From an uncultured Opitutaceae bacterium (lineage in GTDB: Bacteria > Verrucomicrobiota > Verrucomicrobiia > Opitutales > Opitutaceae), in assembly GCA_951813085.1 (NCBI GenBank), contig OX638348.1:3853627-3917626 (forward strand): a stretch of DNA of 64,000 nucleotides. The letters are read 5' to 3'. Position 1 is the first letter of the stretch; each line of letters opens with the position of its first letter. The position numbers were made by a program, and so were the translations under genes. The notes under the pieces are model-generated. The model was given only the letters and a program-made list of their open reading frames with translations. It made no database searches and was not told where the DNA came from. This document shows positions 53,708 through 62,406 of this stretch, piece by piece.

Positions 53708-54088
53708 GCTCAAGGATTTGCGGCCGATCGCGCGGTTGAAGGCGCGACCGTCTACGCAGGCGACGCCAGCGCCTATAGGGGCGTCGACAGGCCGCGCGAA
53801 GCGGTCAGGCGCTCTGTCGGGGAGTATTTTCGCGATCAGGCGCGCGCAAGCGGGCTGGAAGGTTTCTGGGCGCCGCTCAAGCGGGCGCGCAAGGGAACGT
53901 TCCGCAAAATGTCGCCCAAGCGCCTGAATCGCTATGTGGATGAGTTCTCTGGCCGCCACGATGCCCCGTCCAAGGATACTGCTGACCAGATGGGCCAGAT
54001 GGCTGCCGGCATGGTTGGCAAGCGTCTTCGGTATGGCGGCTTGATTGCGCAGGCAGGATTAGCCAGCGGCGCGAAGCCAGCGACATGA
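53708..54088 (+). pseudogene. IS1595-family transposase, C-terminal part
   Basis: Continues the fragment at 50437: AQGFAADRAVEGATVYAGDA, YRGVDRPREAVRRSVGEYFR, GLEGFWAPLKRARKGTFRKM and SPKRLNRYVDEFSGRHDA. The second catalytic Asp (usually TVYTDD) appears changed to AGD, and ESFW to EGFW, so the enzyme would be inactive even if rejoined. Its TGA overlaps the ATG of the methyltransferase gene. Confidence 0.8.
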
Positions 54089-55502
54089 CCGCGAACTTCG
54101 CTAGCGGCTCAATCTGGACCGGGGACAATCTGGCCGTCCTGCGCGGCATGAACGATGCCTGCGTGGACCTGATCTACCTCGATCCGCCGTTCAACTCCAA
54201 CCGTACCTACGAGGCCCCGATAGGCTCGAGAGCGGCGGGCGCCACGTTCAAGGATACCTGGGCGCTGGATGACGTCGACGTATACGAGCACGGCGAAATG
54301 GCTGAACGCAGCCCGGCAGCCTACGCCGTCATTGAGGCGGCGCGCCAGGCGCATGGCAAATCGATGCAATCATACCTGGTCTTCATGGCCGTGAGGCTTC
54401 TGGAAATGCGGCGGGTACTGAAGCCGGAAGGCTCCTCTACCTGCATTGTGACGACACCGCTTCGCATTGGCTGAGATCCCTTATGGGGGGTATCTTCGGC
54501 CTTGATCTCTATCGCAACGAAGTAATTTGGAAGCGCACGTCCGCGCACAATGACGCTTCTGCGTTCGGTCGAGTGGCTGACAAGATTCTCTTTTTCGGAT
54601 CAGGCATCAACCGGTCTGCTGTCCGCGTCCCTCTTTCCGAAGACTATGTGGCGAAGACGTATCGCCATGAAGACAGCCGAGGTCGGTATATGTCGTCCGA
54701 TCTTACCGGACCCGGAACAAGTGACGGGGAATCCGGGCAGGAGTGGCAAGGATGGGGGCCGACCAGCAAGGGGCGACATTGGAGCGTACCGCGCACCGGG
54801 GACTACGCTGCATGGATCGACGAAAATCTGATACCCGGTTACGTGACGGAACCAGGTATCCTAAAACGCCTGAATATGTTGAATGAAGCGAACATGGTCG
54901 TTTTCAGCTCGAAGGGTACACCACGCCTGAAACGCTATCTTATGGCAAACCCCGGCCAGTTGCCCGCAGATATATGGACGGACATTCCGCCTGTTTCCAG
55001 CCGGGCAAAAGAAGCACGGAAGTATCCGACGCAAAAACCACTCGCGCTGCTTGAACGCATCATCAAGGCCAGTTCAAATGAAGGCGATCTGGTTCTTGAT
55101 CCGTTTTGCGGTTGCGCGACAACGTTGGTCGCCGCTGATCGGTTGCAGCGCAAGTGGGCGGGGATTGACCTCTCCCCGCTTGCCATCAAGCTGGTGGATG
55201 AGCGCATTGCCGAGGAACGTGGCCTGTGGGGTGGGGCGAATGCGCTGGACGCGCCGCCCGCGCGCACCGATCTCGGCGAGCTCCCCAACTACCGCACGCA
55301 CCGGCATAGGCTCTACGGGGAGCAGGAAGGCGTATGCGTCGGATGCGAAACGCACTTCCCGTTTCGCGTCATGGAAGTTGACCACATTCTTCCGCGCGTA
55401 AAAGGCGGCACGGACCATCCCGATAACCTGCAACTGCTCTGCTCCGGCTGCAACCGAAGCAAGGGCGGGCGCGCCATGGCCGAATGGAAGGCAGCGCAAT
55501 GA
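54085..55502 (+). pseudogene. DNA methyltransferase-HNH endonuclease fusion, frameshifted
   Basis: Frame 1 (54085-54474) has LIYLDPPFNSNRTYEAPIG (DPPF motif IV at Asp33, an m6A-type motif) and a stop. Adding one C near 54433 gives YLHCDDTASHWLRSLM and continues into frame 2. That frame holds YPTQKPLALLERII, VLDPFCGCATTLVAADRLQR (motif I) and a C-terminal HNH domain (VCVGCETHF ... EVDHILPRVKGGTDHPDNLQ, LLCSGCNRSKGG). The original would be a 472-residue single-chain R-M-like enzyme. The second frame alone (54483-55502) could still make a protein with the HNH domain. Confidence 0.8.
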
Positions 55503-55675
55503 GCCGACCCAAGCCGGAATGGCGATTGAAGCCGACCACCTGTCAACCAGGCAAGGCAGAAATGCAAGATGATGTCCGGATCGATGCAACGCCTGGCGAA
55601 CTCGCAGATTCTGCGCTCAAGCCCGTCAAGCCGGTTCGACAGCTGGTTCGGGATGACGCAAGGAAACCGAATTGA
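55499..55675 (+). CDS. Small open frame behind the methyltransferase-HNH gene
   Basis: 58 residues (MSRPKPEWRLKPTTCQPGKA...). The ATG overlaps the preceding TGA as ATGA, the pattern seen at the other gene joins in these elements. No family recognised. The next 150 bp to the right repeat hold no convincing gene. Confidence 0.35.
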   Translation: MSRPKPEWRLKPTTCQPGKAEMQDDVRIDATPGELADSALKPVKPVRQLVRDDARKPN

Positions 55676-55828
55676 CGCGCGTTGAGGGGGCTGCAAGGCC
55701 GGCATGCTTGGTGGAAACGATGGTCAGCCCGTGGAAGGACTTCGGCTTACAGGGCCGCTGCGTCTGCCAATTCCGCCATGCGGGCGCGATCAAGGGATGC
55801 CGCATCTGAAGCGCCCTGTCAGCCGATC

Positions 55829-55851
55829 TGTGATTTTGGTATGTAATTCCC
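55829..55851 (-). repeat. Right inverted repeat of the second IS1595-like element
   Basis: TGTGATTTTGGTATGTAATT then CCC, the partner of 50400-50422. It lies 49 bp upstream of the aminotransferase start. Confidence 0.75.
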
Positions 55852-55900
55852 TTTTTTATTTTCGCGTTTCGTTCTATTTTTTGATTCTTAGTGATAGTTG

Positions 55901-57169
55901 ATGAAAGCCAAACTTTCAGAATTAGGTTCCCGACAATCTCCCTCGGATATCACGCGATTGATGGCTATTGCTTTGGAGCGCCCCGACATTTTGAGCTTGG
56001 CGGCCGGATTTACGGATAACGCTTCTCTGCCAATGGAAGATGTTGGCGCGATAGTTGATGAATTCGCTAGTTCCGGGGTGGATGGGAAGAGCGTTTTACA
56101 ATACGGTTCAAATAAAGGTCGTGAGCGGTTGCGTGAGATATTGGCAAGACGTACGGAAAATTTTGATACAATTGGAATTGGGAAATTGGATCGGTCTAGG
56201 TTTTTTGTCAGTAACGGTTCTCAGCAGTCCTTGTATCTGGCGATTCAAACTCTATGCGATCCTGGTGATATCGTGCTCGTTGAAGAGCCTACTTATTTCG
56301 TTTTCTTGGAAATCCTGTCCGGTCTTGGCGTCAAGCCGATTGGGATGCCGATGACGTCGAATGGCGATGTAGATGCAACTGGATTGGCAAGGTTGCTAGA
56401 AGAAGCGAAAAAAGGCGGTTGGCTTGCAAGGATCAAGGCGCTGTATCTTGTTTCATACTTCGCTAACCCTACGGGACACTGCGTTTCACAGGAATCGAAG
56501 CAGTCGATTGGAGAGTTGCTGAACCAATTAGATACCCCTATTGCCGTAATTGAAGATGCTGCGTATCGTGAGCTCTACTACAAGATTTCAGACAATTCGA
56601 AAAGTTGTTTGGCGCTAGATTCGTTCAAGGAATTGCCGGTATTGTATACGAGCACCTTGACCAAGCCATATGCATCTGGATTGAAGGTGGGGTATGCTTA
56701 TTGCTCTGATCGGGAATGGACCGACGCGATGATGAGCGTAAAAGGGCAGCAAGACTTTGGAACGGCGAATTTCGCGCAGGCGATTGTGGAGCGAGCTTTG
56801 GAAAAGGGTGACTTTGATCGTCACCTGGATTCATTGAGAAGCGTCTATGAGGAGAAAATGCGCGCTCTACATGATTCTCTTTTCGAGCCTTTGAGTAGCA
56901 TGGGCTGGGAATGGAGCGTGCCATCGGGCGGGTTGTATCTTTGGTTGAAGTCACCTCATGGGCTTGTGACCGATGCAGAGAGTCAATTTCACGCGGCCTG
57001 CTTGGAGGCGGGGGTCTTTTATGTTCCGGGTGATTTGTGCTACCCTGAGGGACGTATCAAGGATAGGATTCGATTGAGCTTCGGAGTCTTGAGTTGCGAT
57101 TTGCTGAAAGTAGCAGCGGAACGGTTTGTTCAAGCTGCCCGCGCTATGACGGAATCCGCGAGGGTCTAG
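55901..57169 (+). CDS. PLP-dependent aminotransferase, class I/II
   Basis: 422 residues from ATG 55901 (a TTG one codon upstream is also in frame). Fold-type I features: LQYGSNKGRERLREILARR, VSNGSQQSLYLAIQTLCDPG, ANPTGHCVSQESKQ, VIEDAAYREL, YTSTLTKPYASGLKVGY (PLP-binding Lys) and KDRIRLSFG (substrate Arg). It resembles 2-aminoadipate/valine-pyruvate-type transaminases, often next to amino acid or sulfur genes. It sits 54 bp upstream of cysD. Substrate unknown. Confidence 0.9.
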   Translation: MKAKLSELGSRQSPSDITRLMAIALERPDILSLAAGFTDNASLPMEDVGAIVDEFASSGVDGKSVLQYGSNKGRERLREILARRTENFDTIGIGKLDRSRFFVSNGSQQSLYLAIQTLCDPGDIVLVEEPTYFVFLEILSGLGVKPIGMPMTSNGDVDATGLARLLEEAKKGGWLARIKALYLVSYFANPTGHCVSQESKQSIGELLNQLDTPIAVIEDAAYRELYYKISDNSKSCLALDSFKELPVLYTSTLTKPYASGLKVGYAYCSDREWTDAMMSVKGQQDFGTANFAQAIVERALEKGDFDRHLDSLRSVYEEKMRALHDSLFEPLSSMGWEWSVPSGGLYLWLKSPHGLVTDAESQFHAACLEAGVFYVPGDLCYPEGRIKDRIRLSFGVLSCDLLKVAAERFVQAARAMTESARV

Positions 57170-57223
57170 TTGCGTTTGTGCTTGATAAAGCTCAATGCGC
57201 TCAAATACTACGCCGCCTTTGCT

Positions 57224-58129
57224 ATGCCGGACTACACCGTAACCCACCTCAATCAAATCGAGAGCGAGGCAATATTCGTACTTCGAGAGACAGCCGCTCA
57301 GTTCGAGCGTCCTGTATTGCTGTTTTCGGGCGGGAAAGATTCTATAGTGATGACACACCTGGCTCGAAAAGCATTCTGGCCTGCGCGGATACCGTTCCCT
57401 TTACTCCATATCGATACCGGGCACAATTTTCGAGAAACGATTGAATATCGAGACGCGCTTGTAAAAGAGCTTGGGGCGAATCTCATTGTTGGGTCCGTAC
57501 AGAAGGCGATTGATGAAGGGCGCGTTGTGGAAGAGAAAGGCCTAAATGCCAGCCGCAATGCCCTACAGATTCAAACGCTTCTAGACGCTCTAGAGGAAGG
57601 GCAGTATGATGCGGCGCTTGGAGGAGGTCGTAGAGACGAGGAGAAAGCGCGCGCTAAGGAGCGGTTCTTCTCGCACCGCGATGAATTTGGCCAATGGGAT
57701 CCAAAGAATCAGCGGCCAGAGCTTTGGAATATTTTCAATGGACGCATGAGCCCAGGGGAGCACTTCCGCGTATTTCCATTAAGCAACTGGACGGAAATGG
57801 ATGTGTGGCAATACTTGAAGCGAGAGGGCGTCGATTTACCAAGCCTTTATTTTGCCCACGAACGAGAGATCGTAGTGCGCAATGGGGCAATTTTGGCAGT
57901 ATCGGAATTTGTGCAGCCTCGGGAGGGTGAAGCGCTTGAAAAGCGCCAGATACGATTCCGAACTATGGGTGATGCCACGATTACAGGAGCCGTTGAGTCA
58001 GACGCGTCTAATATGGATATGATCATCGAGGAAGTCGCCGCTGCGCGAGAAACGGAACGTGGTAACCGAGCCGACGATAAGCGAAGCGAAAGCGCTATGG
58101 AAGACCGTAAGAAACAGGGCTACTTCTAA
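57224..58129 (+). CDS. cysD: Sulfate adenylyltransferase subunit 2
   Basis: 301 residues from MPDYTVTHLNQIESEAIFVL; an upstream TTG would add 18 residues unlike the family. The PP-loop is LFSGGKDS (residues 33-40), followed by PFPLLHIDTGHNFRETIEYR, ALGGGRRDEEKARAKERFFS and YFAHEREIVVRNG. It makes APS from sulfate and ATP together with CysN, the gene 17 bp downstream. The APS is then phosphorylated by CysC (38204). Confidence 0.97.
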   Translation: MPDYTVTHLNQIESEAIFVLRETAAQFERPVLLFSGGKDSIVMTHLARKAFWPARIPFPLLHIDTGHNFRETIEYRDALVKELGANLIVGSVQKAIDEGRVVEEKGLNASRNALQIQTLLDALEEGQYDAALGGGRRDEEKARAKERFFSHRDEFGQWDPKNQRPELWNIFNGRMSPGEHFRVFPLSNWTEMDVWQYLKREGVDLPSLYFAHEREIVVRNGAILAVSEFVQPREGEALEKRQIRFRTMGDATITGAVESDASNMDMIIEEVAAARETERGNRADDKRSESAMEDRKKQGYF

Positions 58130-58146
58130 GAGAGGATTTATCAGGT

Positions 58147-59433
58147 ATGAGTGAAGAATCGAGCGGTGCCGTTGGCGGCTATTTAGATATGGACTTGTTG
58201 CGTTTTACTACCGCGGGATCGGTAGATGACGGAAAGTCTACCTTGATTGGAAGATTGCTCTATGATTCGAAGGCGATTTTCGAGGACCAGTTGGAGGCGA
58301 TCGAGAAGACAAGCGAGCAAAGGGGAGACGAGAACGTAAATCTAGCATTGTTGACCGATGGCCTTCGCGCGGAACGCGAACAAGGGATTACTATCGACGT
58401 AGCGTATCGGTACTTTGCTACGCCGCGTCGGAAGTTCATAATCGCTGATACGCCGGGACATATCCAGTATACTAGAAATATGGTTACGGGTGCCTCAACC
58501 GCGAATCTTGCAATCGTTCTGGTTGATGCCCGCAAAGGTGTGATTGAGCAAACAAGCCGTCACTCTTTTATCGCTAATCTTCTGCGTATCCAGCATGTAG
58601 TTATAGCGGTCAACAAGATGGACTTGGTTGATTGGGGCGAAGATCGATTCAATGAGATTAACGAGGAATTTCGTAAATTTGCGTCTCGATTGGGCAATAT
58701 AGTAGATGTCACCTTTATCCCGATCAGCGCATTGAAAGGGGACAATGTCGTAGAAAAGTCCGAGAATATGCCATGGTATCAAGGTCCCTCCCTGCTATAC
58801 CATTTGGAGACCGTTTACATTGGGTCGGACGGGAATCACGTATCTGCTCGCTTTCCGGTTCAATGGGTCATCCGACCCCATAGCGACCAATACCACGATT
58901 TTCGAGGCTATGCAGGACGAATTGCAGGAGGCGTTTTCAAGCCTGGCGACGATGTCATCGTACAACCTTCCGGTTTCGAAGCGAAGGTTAAGGCTATTCA
59001 TACCATGGATGGAGAGCTCGAGGAAGCTTTCGCGCCGCTCAGTATTGCCATGACACTTGATAGGGAGATCGACATAAGCCGTGGCGACATGATCGTTAAG
59101 GGCAACAATCCCTCCGAAGTGGGTCAGGATATAGAGGCGATGATTTGCTGGTTCAGCGACAAGCCTCTCAATGGGCGAGGTAAATTCGCGTTGAGACACA
59201 CAACGAAGGAGACGAAAGCGATTGTTAAGGAGGTCAAATACAAGGTGGACATTAACACCCTGCATAAGATCGAAGATGATCGCGAGTTACGCCTCAATGA
59301 CATTGGACGTATCTCATTGAGGACAGCTTCTCCACTTTCATACGACTCTTATAAGACGAACCGGAACTCAGGCTCCTTCATCTTGGTCGATCTGTTTACG
59401 AACGAGACAGTAGGCGCGGCTATGATCGTTTAA
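58147..59433 (+). CDS. cysN: Sulfate adenylyltransferase subunit 1 (GTPase)
   Basis: A 428-residue EF-Tu-like GTPase. G1 loop GSVDDGKS (24-31), G2 region EQGITIDVAYRYF, G3 DTPGH, G4 NKMD and G5 SALKGDNV, then beta-barrel domains. GTP hydrolysis drives APS synthesis by CysD. No C-terminal APS kinase domain is fused, which fits the separate cysC gene. Confidence 0.97.
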   Translation: MSEESSGAVGGYLDMDLLRFTTAGSVDDGKSTLIGRLLYDSKAIFEDQLEAIEKTSEQRGDENVNLALLTDGLRAEREQGITIDVAYRYFATPRRKFIIADTPGHIQYTRNMVTGASTANLAIVLVDARKGVIEQTSRHSFIANLLRIQHVVIAVNKMDLVDWGEDRFNEINEEFRKFASRLGNIVDVTFIPISALKGDNVVEKSENMPWYQGPSLLYHLETVYIGSDGNHVSARFPVQWVIRPHSDQYHDFRGYAGRIAGGVFKPGDDVIVQPSGFEAKVKAIHTMDGELEEAFAPLSIAMTLDREIDISRGDMIVKGNNPSEVGQDIEAMICWFSDKPLNGRGKFALRHTTKETKAIVKEVKYKVDINTLHKIEDDRELRLNDIGRISLRTASPLSYDSYKTNRNSGSFILVDLFTNETVGAAMIV

Positions 59434-59519
59434 CTTTAAGCGACTCTAGAGGATTGGCCTAGAGGAAATCCTTGTTTACAAAGTCTTTACATAATTCGAT
59501 TATCTGCGAGGGTGGTGGC

Positions 59520-59866
59520 ATGGATGCCCACGAAGAGACACCACTATCCATTGATGAGATTGCGCAACGGCTCAAGTGCGCACGTGGATGGGTGCAGCTG
59601 TCGATTGATGCAGGGTGTCCAACGGATGACGACGGCCGTCTCAAAGTGAGAGCTTTATGCTCTTTCAATTGTCGAACATTCATCGAATTCGCGAGCTTGC
59701 TGGTCTTTCGCCAATAGAGGCGAGTGGAAGCTCTTCAGACTTGCGGCCGAACGTGAAGGCGATTCTCGCCACGCAGCTTGAATGGTTGCAAGTCAGGTCG
59801 ACGAAAGAAAGCGTTAAGCAAGCAGCGAAGATGGTTCATGAAAAGATGATGGCTTCCGATTCTTGA
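59520..59866 (+). CDS. Small helical DNA-binding-like protein, apparent frameshift
   Basis: Frame 1 from ATG 59520 encodes MDAHEETPLSIDEIAQRLKC and RGWVQLSIDAGCPTDDDGRLK, a helix-turn-helix-like start, then ends at 59717. A second frame (from about 59657) encodes MLFQLSNIHRIRELAGLSPI and continues to 59866 with ATQLEWLQVRSTKESVKQAA. The two halves join naturally at VRAL-MLFQLSNIHR, so this is either one frameshifted gene or two overlapping short genes. It lies 86 bp after cysN. Confidence 0.45.
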
Positions 59867-59960
59867 ACTTTACTCAACCGTTTCTTTTTTGAGGTTGTAC
59901 CGTCCTCGTGGATGGAGTTCGATGGGGAGAGATTCCTGATCGGACTCGAATACTGAAACT

Positions 59961-61244
59961 ATGGATAAGAAAGTAATTGCTGTCATTATGGGAGGCGGAC
60001 GTGGATCCCGTCTCCATCCGCTCACTAAGGAGCGATGCAAACCTGCGGTACCGTTAGCCGGCAAGTATCGTCTCGTCGACATCCCGATCAGCAATTGCCT
60101 CAATTCGGAGATAAATCGGATCTATCTGCTCACGCAGTTCAACACTGCATCCTTGCATCGTCACATTCAGGATACTTATCGCTTCGATCCGTTTGGAGGA
60201 GGCACGGTTGACATATTATCTGCGGAGCAAACCGTAAAAGGGGATAGTTGGTATCAGGGAACTGCCGACGCTGTACGGCAGAATATCCACCACTTCGCTA
60301 ACGCTGATTACGATTACGTTCTCATATTGTCAGGCGATCAGCTGTACCGCATGGATCTGCAGGAAATCTTGAATCAACATATTGAGACGAAAGCGGATGT
60401 AACCGTTTCGGCAATTCCGTTTCCGGTATCGCAAGTAGAAGGATTGGGTTTGATGCGCGTAGACGATTCTCTCGAGATTTCCGAGTTTGTCGAAAAGCCT
60501 AAGGATCCTGATATAATCGACGGGCTGGCGATTTCCGAATCGATCAAGTCGCAACTTTCTAGTGAATCAAATGGCGAGAAACGCTGCTTAGCCTCGATGG
60601 GGATTTATGTATTCAATCGTGATACCATGATCGAGGCCCTCAACAGCGACGCAGCGGACTTCGGCAAGGAAGTAATTCCTGGATTATTGGGAAGCCGCAA
60701 ATTGAGCAGCTACATATTTGAGGGCTACTGGGAGGACATTGGAACCGTGAAGGCCTTTTTTGAAGCGAACTTGCAGCTCGCGGATCCGGTGCCTCAATTC
60801 AATTTTTTCTCGCAAGGAAATCCCATTTACTCGAGAGCTCGCTATCTTCCTGCGAGCAAGATTAATCGCTGCTCCATAAATCACGTCATTATCGGTGACG
60901 GCTGCATCATAACGGATTCCTACCTTAAGCGCTGTGTCATAGGAATAAGATCAACACTAAGAGAGGGCGCCCGGTTGGAAAATGTAGTGATGATGGGGGC
61001 GGATCTCTTTGAAAGCGTGCAGGATCGTGAACGCAATCGAAGGGAAGGCATTCCTGACATAGGCATTGGCATGAACTGTGAAATCAAAAATGCCATTATC
61101 GACAAGGGAGCGCGGATTGGGCATAACGTTAAGCTGAATCCCGACGGTAAGCTAGATGGTTATTCCAAGGACGGCGTATTCGTTCGCGATGGGATTATTT
61201 GCGTTACGAAAAATACGATTGTACCGGATAATACGATAGTCTAG
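59961..61244 (+). CDS. glgC: Glucose-1-phosphate adenylyltransferase
   Basis: A 427-residue enzyme making ADP-glucose for glycogen synthesis. VIMGGGRGSRLHPLTKERCK (nucleotide-binding signature), PLAGKYRLVDIPISNCLNS, GWYQGTADAV-type SWYQGTADAVRQN, ILSGDQLYRMD and EFVEKPKDP are present, with a C-terminal left-handed beta-helix ending DNTIV. Full-length. Confidence 0.97.
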   Translation: MDKKVIAVIMGGGRGSRLHPLTKERCKPAVPLAGKYRLVDIPISNCLNSEINRIYLLTQFNTASLHRHIQDTYRFDPFGGGTVDILSAEQTVKGDSWYQGTADAVRQNIHHFANADYDYVLILSGDQLYRMDLQEILNQHIETKADVTVSAIPFPVSQVEGLGLMRVDDSLEISEFVEKPKDPDIIDGLAISESIKSQLSSESNGEKRCLASMGIYVFNRDTMIEALNSDAADFGKEVIPGLLGSRKLSSYIFEGYWEDIGTVKAFFEANLQLADPVPQFNFFSQGNPIYSRARYLPASKINRCSINHVIIGDGCIITDSYLKRCVIGIRSTLREGARLENVVMMGADLFESVQDRERNRREGIPDIGIGMNCEIKNAIIDKGARIGHNVKLNPDGKLDGYSKDGVFVRDGIICVTKNTIVPDNTIV

Positions 61245-61254
61245 CCTAGTAGGC

Positions 61255-62100
61255 ATGAAACGCCTACTCGTGTGTGTCGATGGATCTCAATACGGGATAT
61301 CTTGCGGGAAATACGCTGCTTGGATATCGAGCAAGGTAGAGATCGAGATAGAAGTCGTGTATGTAACGGATCTGAGGCAATTTGAAGTGCCTTTCGTCGC
61401 AGATTTGAGCGGAAGCTTGGGGATCCAACCGTTTCAGGCGGTAATGGGACAGTTGCAGGATTTGGAAAAGTCGAAAGCGGAAGCGACTTTGTCGCAGACT
61501 GCCCGGGCGATTGCCGAAGCAGGCTTCGAAGGATCCGTTACGAAAACCCACAAGACTGGTTTCTTGGTAGACAGCTTAAAGGAGCTCGAAGCCAATGCGG
61601 ATATGATAGTGCTCGGAAAACGGGGGGAGAATGCGAACTTCGCATCCGAGCATTTGGGTTCGACTATGGAACGGGTCGCCCGAGCGACCACGAAGCCATG
61701 CTTTGTCGCTTCGAGAGAATTCAAGCCAATTAGTCGTGTTTTGATCTCCTACGATCATGCCGAGAGCTGCCGCAGGGCTGTTGAGTTCGTTCGGAATTCA
61801 GGACTCTTTTCCGATGTCGAGATTCACATTGTAACAGTAAGCCCGAACGAACGGGAAGAAGAGAGGCTGGAGGGATTGAAGTTGGCCGAGGATGTTTTGT
61901 TAAAGGCTGGACTGTCGCCCATTTGCCAAATGTTGCATGGGGAAACAGGTCCTGCAGTCATAGACTACGTGGAAAAGAGCGGTATCGACATGCTTGTAAT
62001 GGGCGCGTATGGGCACACTCGTATCCGTCAACTCATACTCGGGAGTTCGACGACGGAACTGCTTAGTGGCTGTCAATTGCCAACGATTTTATTTAGGTGA
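61255..62100 (+). CDS. Tandem-domain universal stress protein
   Basis: 281 residues in two Usp domains: KRLLVCVDGSQYGISCGKYA ... IVLGKRGENANFASEHLGST and SRVLISYDHAESCRRAVEFV ... LVMGAYGHTRIRQLILGSST. The G-x-x-G-(9)-G-(S/T) ATP-binding pattern is present in both (GKRGEN...LGST, GAYGH...LGSS). It starts 10 bp after glgC and is likely co-transcribed. Role in stress adaptation inferred from the family. Confidence 0.92.
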   Translation: MKRLLVCVDGSQYGISCGKYAAWISSKVEIEIEVVYVTDLRQFEVPFVADLSGSLGIQPFQAVMGQLQDLEKSKAEATLSQTARAIAEAGFEGSVTKTHKTGFLVDSLKELEANADMIVLGKRGENANFASEHLGSTMERVARATTKPCFVASREFKPISRVLISYDHAESCRRAVEFVRNSGLFSDVEIHIVTVSPNEREEERLEGLKLAEDVLLKAGLSPICQMLHGETGPAVIDYVEKSGIDMLVMGAYGHTRIRQLILGSSTTELLSGCQLPTILFR

Positions 62101-62135
62101 AGGCCGGGGAGTAAGGAATCTTCGATGAGCTTATT

Positions 62136-62385
62136 CTATCCTAGCGAGTCTAAAAAAGTACAGTCGTCTACATCAATGTATGGTATTTGAGCTCTAAGCA
62201 ATGAACCAACCCTTTCTGGAACTGCAGTGGCATTAAACCACGTGAAGCCGTTCGAAGAGTGTTGGAGAGTGAAATCAGAATCCGAAGTCGATTCCCATTC
62301 GATTGAAATGCCATTTGTAGATGATCGTATCGTGAGCCTGGAGCCTGTAAAATTTTTTGCGTAAATGATTCGAACTGATGTTCTT
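62136..62385 (-). pseudogene. C-terminal fragment of a secreted beta-sandwich protein
   Basis: Minus-strand frame reading FTGSRLTIRSSTNGISIEWE, DFTLQHSSNGFTWFNATAVP and ALRAQIP-like LLRAQIPYIDVDD to a stop at 62136. The pattern (IEW...F.LQ.S.NG..W) is that of the C-terminal Ig-like domains found on many secreted Verrucomicrobia proteins. There is no start; it is cut at the edge of the IS256 remnant. Confidence 0.4.
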
Positions 62386-62406
62386 AAGCGCTAGAGAGAG
62401 CATCGA

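Larger units (their letters stand above)
50400..55851 (+). mobile_element. Decayed IS1595-like transposon with methyltransferase-HNH cargo and nested insert
   Basis: Imperfect inverted repeats of about 23 bp lie at the ends (GGGAATTATATACGAAAGTC and, reversed, GGGAATTACATACCAAAATC). Inside, a split ISXO2/IS1595 transposase overlaps by 4 bases a methyltransferase-HNH gene, the same order as the intact element at 44496. The transposase is broken by foreign DNA (about 51008-53707). Flanking 8-mers do not match. G+C is visibly higher than in neighbouring chromosome, which suggests import from another phylum. Confidence 0.75.
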
